From: JBFIHZ01 sp041601535
GTDB lineage: Bacteria > Pseudomonadota > Gammaproteobacteria > Xanthomonadales > SZUA-36
Assembly: GCA_041601535.1 (NCBI GenBank)
Contig: JBFIHZ010000054.1
Span: 1 to 16,490 of the forward strand
Reading direction: 5' to 3'
Length of the DNA: 16,490 bases
In this document: positions 7,693 through 14,339 of the stretch, in pieces
Position numbering within the stretch: the first letter of the stretch is position 1
Layout of the letters: each line of letters begins with the position of its first letter
Translations under genes and position numbers: made by a program
Notes under the pieces: model-generated
Databases searched by the model: none
What the model saw: only the letters and a program-made list of their open reading frames with translations
What the model was told of the DNA's origin: nothing

Positions 7693-9057
7693 TCAGTCGG
7701 CCTGAGCCTGGACCGCGGCCTCGGTGCGGAACGACTTCAGGCCCATGCCCAGGATCAGCGCGCTGAGGCAGCCGGAAACAACGGCAATGGTTGAGATGGA
7801 AAGCCCCACGGCTTCGTCATAACCAAACACGTAGTCGGTGATCAACGCCGTGATGGTTGGCCCCATACCCAACGCAATCAGGTTGAGTATGAACAGATAG
7901 ACAGACGATACCAGGGCGCGCAGACGGTTGGGCGTAACCTGTTGCAAGGCAGCCGCTGCGGCGCCAAAACCGAAGCTGGAGAAAAACAGCAATGGACCAT
8001 ACAGAGCGAGTACCCAGGTGACTGAAGACACCATAGATGCGAGCACGGCGAATGGGAAACAGCCCAGGCCGGCGATCACGCCAACGCGCATCGCACCGTC
8101 TGAGTACCCCCTGACCACCAGCCGGTCTGCCAGCCAGCCACCGACAATGATGCCGCTGGTTCCGAACACCAGTACCAGCGCGCCCACGGCAGGACCGGTC
8201 TGGCCAATCGACATGTCAAAGTTGCGGGTCAGGTATGCCGGCGTCCAGGCGATGATTGAATTGAACACTACGGCCAGAAAAGAGAACCCGAATATATGTG
8301 TGGTGTAAACAAGCCAGCGGGAACGCATGTAATGGTAGACCTGCCGCAGCGGAATGGCCTGCCGCGCGTCGCCGCTGAAGGCCGCATGGCTTTTCATGCG
8401 GCGCACCGGTTCCGGCACAGTAAACATCAGCAGTGCCACCAGGATGCCGGGCAGCCCCACCACGAAAAACGCGGCCTGCCAGGACCTTACAGTACCCACC
8501 ACCGGAAGAGTGACTTCCGGGGTACTGAGCGTGGCCTGCAGCACCATACCACCAATAATGAATGCCAGACCCGCACCGATATAGGCCCCGGTGGTGTATA
8601 CGCTCAGGGCACGGCCCAGTTTATGCGGCGGAAACAGGTCCGCAACCATCGAGTAAGCGGGTGGTGACAGTGCGGCTTCACCCACGCCAACACCGACTCG
8701 CGCGGCAAACAGCTGCCAGTAGCCGGTGGCGATGCCGCAGGCGGCCGTCATCAGGCTCCAGACGGTGATGCCGGATGAAATGATAACGCGCCGGCTGAAC
8801 CGGTCGGCCAGGCGGGCAATTGGAATGCCCATGATGGAAAAGAAAATGGCAAACGCCAGACCGTGCAGAAGGCTGACTTTGGTATCGCTCAACCCCAGGT
8901 CCAGCTTGATCGGTTGAATGAGCAGGCTAAGCACAAACCGGTCAGCAATGGAGACGGTATATGCCAGAAACAATACGGCAACGGCATACCAGGCAACGGC
9001 GGGAGCCGGCCAGTCAGATTGGGATGAGAGCGGTTTTTGTGGCTTGTTGTGTGTCAT
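7693..9057 (-). CDS. MFS transporter (spinster-like type)
   Basis: From ATG at 9057 this is a 454-aa integral membrane protein with about twelve hydrophobic segments and a short hydrophilic N-terminus (MTHNKPQK). The cytoplasmic loop motif A appears as GIPIARLADRFSRR (77-90), and its second-half counterpart is GGWLADRLV. The frame stays open upstream to 9183, but that extension lacks hydrophobic character and a good SD, so 9057 is preferred although its own SD is weak. It is the only + /- switch inside the cluster: convergent with the dehydrogenase (60 nt apart) and divergent from the second P450 unit. Likely substrate/H+ symport of an organic acid or the pathway substrate; specificity is unknown. 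Confidence 0.9.
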   Translation of the reverse strand: MTHNKPQKPLSSQSDWPAPAVAWYAVAVLFLAYTVSIADRFVLSLLIQPIKLDLGLSDTKVSLLHGLAFAIFFSIMGIPIARLADRFSRRVIISSGITVWSLMTAACGIATGYWQLFAARVGVGVGEAALSPPAYSMVADLFPPHKLGRALSVYTTGAYIGAGLAFIIGGMVLQATLSTPEVTLPVVGTVRSWQAAFFVVGLPGILVALLMFTVPEPVRRMKSHAAFSGDARQAIPLRQVYHYMRSRWLVYTTHIFGFSFLAVVFNSIIAWTPAYLTRNFDMSIGQTGPAVGALVLVFGTSGIIVGGWLADRLVVRGYSDGAMRVGVIAGLGCFPFAVLASMVSSVTWVLALYGPLLFFSSFGFGAAAAALQQVTPNRLRALVSSVYLFILNLIALGMGPTITALITDYVFGYDEAVGLSISTIAVVSGCLSALILGMGLKSFRTEAAVQAQAD

Positions 9058-9146
9058 GGTGATCCGGAGAGAGGCAGAAAGACTGCTGCCTGATGGCCTT
9101 GGCTTGTTGCGTAAAGTTGCCTGCTTGCGGCAAGGAAACATGAACG

Positions 9147-9176
9147 ATACAGCATCTGATCTGTCAGGTGTATAAC
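9147..9176 (+). promoter_or_regulatory. Possible promoter/operator in the divergent MFS/P450 intergenic region
   Basis: The 138-nt gap between the divergent units holds TATAAC (9171-9176), a plausible -10 with no good -35. It is overlapped by the inverted repeat ATACA (9147-9151) / TGTAT (9169-9173), which encloses CTGA-tctg-TCAG (9156-9167). A further small hairpin, TTGCC (9117-9121) / GGCAA (9129-9133), lies upstream. The position fits regulation of one or both units, but the evidence is weak. Confidence 0.3.
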
Positions 9177-9195
9177 CAGCCACAAGGAGGCTTGG

Positions 9196-9321
9196 ATGAA
9201 GGACCAGACAATTTCAGATGACCGCGAACAGGGTCATCAGCAGACCGGACTGGCGATACCAGCAGCAGCCACTGCAACGCTGTTTGCCGTTCTGATAAAA
9301 ACCGAACAGGAGGTCGATTGA
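9196..9321 (+). CDS. Small ORF (41 aa) directly upstream of the second P450
   Basis: ATG 9196 follows a perfect AAGGAGG (9184-9190) at 5-nt spacing, and the TGA (9319-9321) abuts the P450 ATG with no gap. The peptide has an acidic/polar N-terminal half (MKDQTISDDREQ) and an alanine-rich, mildly hydrophobic stretch from about residue 19 to 35, ending in charged residues. No family is recognised. The SD of the P450 (AGGAGG, about 9307-9312) lies inside this ORF, so translation of the two should be coupled. It may be a real small protein, such as a weak membrane peptide or P450 accessory, or only a translated leader. The strong SD is the main support. Confidence 0.55.
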   Translation: MKDQTISDDREQGHQQTGLAIPAAATATLFAVLIKTEQEVD

Positions 9322-10545
9322 ATGTCAAAAGCTGACACAAGCATTCCGCACATAGCTCCCGAGGAGTTCTCGCCCATGGATGATCGTTTGACCAATGGCC
9401 GCTGGGTCAGCGTGGTCAACGAGTTGCGTGAAAAATGCCCGGTGTTTCACAGTTCGGCCCACGAGGATGACGGCTTCCATGTGCTTACCCGCTACGAAGA
9501 TTTGATGTATGCCCATCTTCATCCCGAAATCTATTCGAGTTGCCCGATCACCATTCCTCCGGCCGGCCTGACCCGGCCATGGGGGGTGATCGAGGCCGAC
9601 CCACCCATCCATAAACCGCTGCGCACACTGCTCAATCCGCACATGTCGAAAAAAGCCATAGCGGCCCAGGAGCAGCACTATCGCGATATCGCGATTTCGC
9701 TGATTGAACCGGTGGTTCCCCGCGGCAAGGCGGAACTGGTCGAAGAAATCTTCAAGAAATTCCCGCTGCAAATCATTCTTGAGCTGTTCGGCACACCGGA
9801 GGATGAAAAACCGCGGCTGGTGGAGCTGTTCCATATTCTGGCCCACCGTCCCGGCGAGCGCGAGGACCCGGCCGAAGTCCAGCGCGTCACCGCGGCGGCC
9901 GCACAGGAACTGTACGACTATTTCACGGCCATGCTGGAACAACGGCGCAAGCAGCCGGGCGATGACCTGGTCAGCATTTTGAGTGAGGCGGTGATTGACG
10001 GTGAGCCACTGACCGACTACGAGATTGTCGATTACGCCATGATCATCGTGCCCGCCGGCTTTGAAACAACCGCCTATGGTCTCAGTCACGCGTTCAGAAC
10101 ACTGGCCAGACTGCCCGAGGTTCGGCAGCAACTGGTCGATGATTTTTCGCTGATTCCCTCGTTTATTGAAGAGGTGTTGCGCTATGAGTCGCCTTCCAAA
10201 GGGCTGGCCAGAACGGTCATGGTTGATCACGAGGTCCAGGGCCAGAAACTGAGGCGCGGAGACCGGGTGCTGCTGCTGTGGGCATCCGGCAACCGCGACC
10301 CGGCCGAATTTGACCGGCCGGACGAGTTTGATTTACAGCGCAAACCCAATCGCCACCTCAGCTTCGGTGTTGGCGCGCATCGCTGCATGGGCATTCATAT
10401 GGCCCGTCTGAGCATGCAGGTGATGATCGAAGAATGGCTCAAGCGGGTTCCGGAATTTGAACTGGACTGGGAGCGCGTAGAGGAAACTCCGGGCTTTACC
10501 TGGGCGGTTTCGGCACTGCCAGCCAGCTGGAGCGTATCCGGGTGA
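9322..10545 (+). CDS. Cytochrome P450 (soluble bacterial class), second copy
   Basis: This 407-aa P450 has the I-helix motif PAGFETT (244-250), the K-helix E284-VL-R287 and a canonical heme loop FGVGAHRCMG (348-357) with thiolate Cys355. The I-helix acid is Glu248 where most bacterial P450s have Asp. It is clearly not a recent duplicate of the P450 at 5286: I-helix and heme-loop residues differ and overall similarity is low. It begins right after a 41-aa ORF and overlaps the next gene by GTGA (10542-10545). No redox partner gene is adjacent, so it may share the rubredoxin or use housekeeping ferredoxins. Substrate unknown. Confidence 0.95.
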   Translation: MSKADTSIPHIAPEEFSPMDDRLTNGRWVSVVNELREKCPVFHSSAHEDDGFHVLTRYEDLMYAHLHPEIYSSCPITIPPAGLTRPWGVIEADPPIHKPLRTLLNPHMSKKAIAAQEQHYRDIAISLIEPVVPRGKAELVEEIFKKFPLQIILELFGTPEDEKPRLVELFHILAHRPGEREDPAEVQRVTAAAAQELYDYFTAMLEQRRKQPGDDLVSILSEAVIDGEPLTDYEIVDYAMIIVPAGFETTAYGLSHAFRTLARLPEVRQQLVDDFSLIPSFIEEVLRYESPSKGLARTVMVDHEVQGQKLRRGDRVLLLWASGNRDPAEFDRPDEFDLQRKPNRHLSFGVGAHRCMGIHMARLSMQVMIEEWLKRVPEFELDWERVEETPGFTWAVSALPASWSVSG

Positions 10546-11417
10546 GTCATTCCAGGCCAGCCATGCACGGTTTGTATGTCGACCTGATCGCACCCTGTGC
10601 GGCGGACGGTCATTTTCTGCAGCGCGAATACCATGTCCACCTGCGGCGCATGGCCCGCATCAGGGATGTGCAGGGTGTGGTGGTAAACGGCCCGGCCGGT
10701 GAGGCCAGTGTGCTGGATTACACCATGCGCATGGATATTCTGAAGGCCGCGCGCTCAGCGGCGCCGGCAGGTTTTCCCTTACTGGCAGCGGTACCCGCTG
10801 ATACCAACAGCATTACGGACGAGGCAAGCGCAGCCCTGGAGCTGGGCGCCACCGGTATTGTTGTTCTCGGCAGCGGAACAGAGCAGGAAGACAGCAAGGC
10901 CCTGCAACTGGCCCTGGACGCAGCCCCGGATGCTACGCTGGTCGCCTGGAACATGCCATATGCCGTTGCCGCCAGCCTGTCTGGCGTGACCGCAGTGGTA
11001 AGCGGCACGGCCGGCCAGACCGCCGGCAATGGTGAATTGGCGGTGATGTTGACCGACCAGAACTTTGATCTGCGGGCAATTAGCAGCGGACAAGCGGCGG
11101 GCGCGGTGCTGGCTTCGGCGAATATTTCCGAAGCCCTGTGGGGCAGGGTTTTTCGTTACGCCGCGGACGAACCGGGCCGCGCTGAAGAAATTTATTCAGA
11201 CCGTCTGCAGGGATTACAGCAAGCGCTGCTGGCGCTGGACGGCCCGAACTCTGACGATTACCGGCAGGTCGTGGCGGCCATCAAGCACTGCTTGTTCACC
11301 ATGACGCAGAATTCGTCCGCAGCCACCTTTCCGCCTCTGGTGGAAATCGGTGATACGGCCAGGGAAACACTCTCAAACGCGCTGCTCGGGGGCCGGCTGC
11401 TGCCGGGCATGGCCTGA
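10542..11417 (+). CDS. DHDPS/NAL-fold protein lacking the Schiff-base lysine
   Basis: This 291-aa protein starts at GTG inside the P450 stop (GTGA overlap). It follows the dihydrodipicolinate synthase/N-acetylneuraminate lyase pattern: N-terminal GLYVDLIAPC, the substrate motif NGPAGEASVLD (49-59, family GxxGE..sL), PLLAAVPADT, then the position of YNxP. Here that reads WNMP (136-139), so the catalytic Tyr becomes Trp. The family IKDssG strand carrying the Schiff-base Lys reads VVSGTAG, with Ser154 at the Lys position. The (beta/alpha)8 fold is likely retained but class I aldolase/lyase chemistry is not expected. It may use another mechanism or be a binding protein. Its P450 neighbours suggest a role in the same pathway. 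Confidence 0.75.
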   Translation: MSHSRPAMHGLYVDLIAPCAADGHFLQREYHVHLRRMARIRDVQGVVVNGPAGEASVLDYTMRMDILKAARSAAPAGFPLLAAVPADTNSITDEASAALELGATGIVVLGSGTEQEDSKALQLALDAAPDATLVAWNMPYAVAASLSGVTAVVSGTAGQTAGNGELAVMLTDQNFDLRAISSGQAAGAVLASANISEALWGRVFRYAADEPGRAEEIYSDRLQGLQQALLALDGPNSDDYRQVVAAIKHCLFTMTQNSSAATFPPLVEIGDTARETLSNALLGGRLLPGMA

Positions 11418-11460
11418 TGCGGTCGCGCGCACATTCAAAACATCAATATGGAGACTACCC

Positions 11461-11904
11461 ATGAATAGCGACATCAATGCCATCCAGCGTCTGGTTAATG
11501 ACTACTGCTGGTACGCGGATACACACGATGCTGAAGGAATCGTCTCGCTGTTTACCGCAGATGGCGTGATGGATGCGGAAGCCGTTGGCCTGGAGGTGTT
11601 TCGTGGCCAGGAAGCCTTACGCAGTTTCTACACCTCGATTATTCCCCTGCATGAGTACTCCCAGCACCTGTCGGGAACCCACCGGGTGGATATTGATGGC
11701 GATACCGCCAAGGGAACCTCCTATTACCTGATGCACGGTGCGGTAAAGGGGGCGGGGCCGATCTCGGCGGCCGGTTACTTCGAGGACCGCTACGTGCGCA
11801 CGCCGGATGGCTGGCGTATCGCTTATCGGCGGGGCGTGCCACTGGTGCCGCCAAACCTCAGCGCGATGATAGATGCCCTCGGCAGTACCGCTACAAATGC
11901 CTGA
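11461..11904 (+). CDS. SnoaL-like (NTF2-fold) protein, first copy
   Basis: ATG 11461 has GGAG at 11450-11453 and gives 147 aa; the frame is open further upstream, but no SD supports a longer product. The pattern is that of the SnoaL_4-type alpha+beta cone: helix IQRLVNDYCWYADTHD, LFTADGVMD (30-38), the QHLSG turn with H69, a GDTA beta turn, and FEDRYVRTPDGWRI near the end. Family members include dehydratases, isomerases and hydrolases acting on hydrophobic ring compounds, using Asp/His/Tyr in the cone. It is the last gene of the P450/DHDPS-like unit, 43 nt downstream. Reaction not predictable. Confidence 0.88.
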   Translation: MNSDINAIQRLVNDYCWYADTHDAEGIVSLFTADGVMDAEAVGLEVFRGQEALRSFYTSIIPLHEYSQHLSGTHRVDIDGDTAKGTSYYLMHGAVKGAGPISAAGYFEDRYVRTPDGWRIAYRRGVPLVPPNLSAMIDALGSTATNA

Positions 11905-11924
11905 GCGGGCCGCCCCAACAACGG

Positions 11925-11957
11925 TGCCGGAACATGCGCTTCGGCATATATTTAATA
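11925..11957 (+). terminator. Possible weak terminator or operon boundary before the HyuB gene
   Basis: TGCCG (11925-11929) pairs with CGGCA (11942-11946), extended by AA/TT with one bulge, and is followed by the AT-rich tract TATATTTAATAA. The tail is not a pure T run, so termination would be inefficient. The same AT-rich tract could hold a -10 element for the HyuB gene, but no -35 is evident. Confidence 0.35.
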
Positions 11958-11988
11958 ATCTGACCAGGTTCAATTGCGAGTGCAAGTT

Positions 11989-13731
11989 ATGAGTATTGAC
12001 AAACAAACAAGTGGTGCAGGTGATCTCGGCACGGTACTGAATTTCGGCACCAGCGCACCGGCCAAAACGCGGCAAAACGCCGATTCGGGCAGCCAGGCTG
12101 ATGCCCCACCCCGCCCGATTGACGCGGTGGAAGCGGAGATTTTCCGCTTTGCGACAACTTCGGTGGTGGATGAGATCGAACTAAACCTGACCCGTACCGC
12201 CTTCAGTGAACTGATTTACGAGTACAAGGATTACTGCGTAGGCATCGTTCTGCCCGACTTCACCCTGCTGACCCAGTCGTCCGGCAGCATGCCCATATTT
12301 GTGGGCGACCTCGGGCCGCAGGTGCAGGACGCGGTGGAAGCCATCGGCATGGACGCCTTGCGCGAAGGCGATGTGTTTATCCATAACTGGTCGGGCGTCA
12401 ATGGCCAGCACCTGAACCATGTCTCCTGCATCACCCCGATCTATGACCAGGGACGCATCGTCGCGTATATCATCATCCGCGCGCATTGGGCGGATATCGG
12501 TGGCAGTGCTCCGACCTCACTGAGCTGGAACGCCTTATCCGTTTTTGAAGAAGGTGTTCAGTACCGCGGGCTGCGGGTGATGCGGGAAGGAGAGATTGTG
12601 CCGGACGTGATGGCAACCATCCAGGCCAACACCCGTTCGCCAGCGGCGATTACCGGTGACCTGATGGCACAGATGGCTGGCTGCATTCTTGGCCGCGCAC
12701 GCTGGGCTGACCGGGTGGCCGGCCGATGGACTCCCGAAGAACTGCACAAGCTGATCGAATTCCAGGCGCAGGCCAGCGCCGAACTGGGCCGCGAAGCAGT
12801 ACGCAACATTCCGGATGGAGTTTACGAGGCCTCATGCTGCCTGGATAACGCCGGTGTCGAGGGCACTGAACCGGTCAACCTGCACGTGGCGGTCACCATC
12901 TCGGGCGATTCCATGGAAGTCGATTTCTCCGGCATGCCTGACCAGGTGCTGACGCCGATCAACTCGGGGCGGCTCGGCGGAGCGGTCAATATAGCCAAAC
13001 TGGCCTTCAAGGCATTGTGTCTGCCTGACCGCCCGGCCGATGAATGGATTTTCGATGCCCTGAACATCGTCGCACCGCCCGGCTCGCTGGTAAGCGCCAG
13101 TGCCGAAGCCCCCAAGGGTTTCTGGGTGATGGTCCCGCCAACCGCGGTGGATCTGATTTTCCGCGCCATTGGCAGTGTTCACCCGGAGCTTGTACCGGCC
13201 GGACACCACGGCACCGTTTCCGGTGTTTTCTTCACCGGAACGCGGGAGAAAACCGGCGAGTTCTGGCTGGCCATTGAATCCTACGGGGGCGGATTCGGCG
13301 CCACCGAATCCAACGACGGTTACGGTCCGTTAAAGTCGTTTATTCACGGTGACAACCCGGGCATTCCTATCGAATTGCTGGAATCCCGTTTCCCGCTGCG
13401 CATCCGCTCAACACGCTTGCGCCGGGAAGCCGGTGGTGCCGGCAAACGCCGCGGCGGAGCGGGTATAGAACGCGTGGTGGAAGCACTGGAGCCGCTGGCG
13501 CTGCAGACCGCGTTTGACCGCACCATTGATCCACCCTGGGGCCTGGCGGGCGGCGAAGCCGGGCTGCCCGGTGAAGTGCACGTGCAGCAACCCGGATCCG
13601 ATGAATGGCTGGCCGCCAATAAAGTTACCGGCCTTCAACTGCAGCGCGGCGCACTGGTTCGCATCCGCACCGCTGGCGGTGGAGGATGGGGCAAACCCGA
13701 AACGAATGAAAGGAGCAAAGACGCAGCATGA
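11989..13731 (+). CDS. HyuB-type hydantoinase/ketone carboxylase family subunit
   Basis: From ATG 11989 this is a 580-aa HyuB/5-oxoprolinase B/acetone-acetophenone carboxylase alpha-type subunit; TTG 11974 and GTG 11980 are in-frame alternatives, and none has a strong SD. Typical blocks are EIELNLTRTAFSELI, GDVFIHN, RAHWADIGG, NSGRLGG and the glycine-rich RTAGGGGWG C-terminus. The metal-binding region is unusual. The family NDPy.GGtHlpD motif reads NWSGVNGQHLNH, keeping H141 but with H144 in place of the usual Asp; the third ligand H166 lies 22 residues later as expected. The enzyme should pair with a HyuA subunit, perhaps the one at the left edge. It overlaps the next gene by ATGA, so the two are coupled. 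Confidence 0.9.
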   Translation: MSIDKQTSGAGDLGTVLNFGTSAPAKTRQNADSGSQADAPPRPIDAVEAEIFRFATTSVVDEIELNLTRTAFSELIYEYKDYCVGIVLPDFTLLTQSSGSMPIFVGDLGPQVQDAVEAIGMDALREGDVFIHNWSGVNGQHLNHVSCITPIYDQGRIVAYIIIRAHWADIGGSAPTSLSWNALSVFEEGVQYRGLRVMREGEIVPDVMATIQANTRSPAAITGDLMAQMAGCILGRARWADRVAGRWTPEELHKLIEFQAQASAELGREAVRNIPDGVYEASCCLDNAGVEGTEPVNLHVAVTISGDSMEVDFSGMPDQVLTPINSGRLGGAVNIAKLAFKALCLPDRPADEWIFDALNIVAPPGSLVSASAEAPKGFWVMVPPTAVDLIFRAIGSVHPELVPAGHHGTVSGVFFTGTREKTGEFWLAIESYGGGFGATESNDGYGPLKSFIHGDNPGIPIELLESRFPLRIRSTRLRREAGGAGKRRGGAGIERVVEALEPLALQTAFDRTIDPPWGLAGGEAGLPGEVHVQQPGSDEWLAANKVTGLQLQRGALVRIRTAGGGGWGKPETNERSKDAA

Positions 13732-14192
13732 GTCAGAATACACAAGCGCGGGACAGCGATGCCCTGCTTCAGCAGTTGCTGGATGAGCGCGAGATCACAG
13801 CTGTTGTACACCGCTATGCAGCGGCACTTGACCAGAAGGACTGGCCGCTGCTGGCCAGTTGTTTTGTGCCGGATGCCACGGCGGACTACGAAACCATTGG
13901 CCGGCTGGAGGGTTATGCAGCCATAGAAGATCTATGCCGCAATGCATTGTCAAACATGGCCAGAACCCAGCACCTGATCGGCAATGTTGAAGTCTCGGTC
14001 AACGGCGATACCGCCACCAGTTCATGCTATCTGCACGCCCAGCACATTCGCCCGGAATTTCCCGGAGGGGACAGCAATATCATCGCCGGACGCTACCAGG
14101 ATACGCTGGTACGGACGGACCAGGGGTGGCGCATCAAGCAGCGTTCCCTGCAGGTCTGGTGGTCTTTCGGAAACCCGGAAATTCACCAGTAA
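13728..14192 (+). CDS. SnoaL-like (NTF2-fold) protein, second copy
   Basis: This 154-aa protein overlaps the HyuB stop by ATGA. It shows the SnoaL-like pattern: EITAVVHRYAAALDQKDW (22-39, with Y30, D35 and D38), CFVPDATADY (45-54), the TQHLIGN turn with H82, GDTA, and YQDTLVRTDQGWRI near the end. It shares the QHL and GDTA landmarks with the copy at 11461 but is otherwise diverged. Enzymes of this fold catalyse ring isomerisation, dehydration or epoxide and lactone chemistry without cofactors. Translational coupling to the HyuB gene suggests it acts on that enzyme's substrate or product, for example by enolising a ketone; this is inference. Confidence 0.88.
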   Translation: MSQNTQARDSDALLQQLLDEREITAVVHRYAAALDQKDWPLLASCFVPDATADYETIGRLEGYAAIEDLCRNALSNMARTQHLIGNVEVSVNGDTATSSCYLHAQHIRPEFPGGDSNIIAGRYQDTLVRTDQGWRIKQRSLQVWWSFGNPEIHQ

Positions 14193-14265
14193 TGCAGCCC
14201 CGAAGCCTTACCAAATACAGCCGTAGAGGCCCGATTTAAAAGGCAAAATGGCGACAAAACCAAAT

Positions 14266-14295
14266 TTGACTTAAATTCAAGTTTTCGGTTATGCT
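14266..14295 (+). promoter_or_regulatory. Sigma70-like promoter for the FAH gene pair
   Basis: TTGACT (14266-14271) and TATGCT (14290-14295) are separated by 18 nt in the only markedly AT-rich stretch of the window, between 14230 and 14300. Predicted transcription start is near 14302, which gives a ~38-nt leader before ATG 14340. The 147-nt gap after the SnoaL-like gene otherwise holds no gene. Confidence 0.65.
14270..14281. promoter_or_regulatory. Candidate operator: 12-bp imperfect palindrome in the promoter spacer
   Basis: CTTAAATTCAAG is symmetric except for one base pair of positions (consensus CTTRAATTYAAG). It overlaps the end of the -35 and fills the spacer of the promoter, where a bound repressor would block polymerase. 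No regulator gene is in the window. Confidence 0.4.
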
Positions 14296-14339
14296 CGCCG
14301 CTCTTGAAAACCCGCAAGACATTCAAAGGACCCGATTTT

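Noticed and set aside
9058..9183. N-terminal extension of the MFS protein to 496 aa
   Set aside because: The extra residues are hydrophilic and unlike MFS N-termini, and the longer start has no SD; ATG 9057 gives a normal transporter length.
9196..9321. Small ORF plus P450 as a P450-modified RiPP (precursor peptide with crosslinking P450)
   Set aside because: Known P450-crosslinked peptides need aromatic residues in the core; this peptide has a single Phe and no Trp, Tyr, His-rich or Cys core, and the other neighbours are catabolic.
9325..10230. Long antisense open frame (301 aa) opposite the second P450
   Set aside because: It mirrors a P450 with intact motifs, has no recognisable domains or SD, and long antisense frames are common in GC-rich DNA.
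11350..11460. Longer SnoaL-like protein starting inside the DHDPS-like gene
   Set aside because: The extension overlaps a coding gene, lacks an SD, and ATG 11461 has a well-spaced GGAG and the usual family length.
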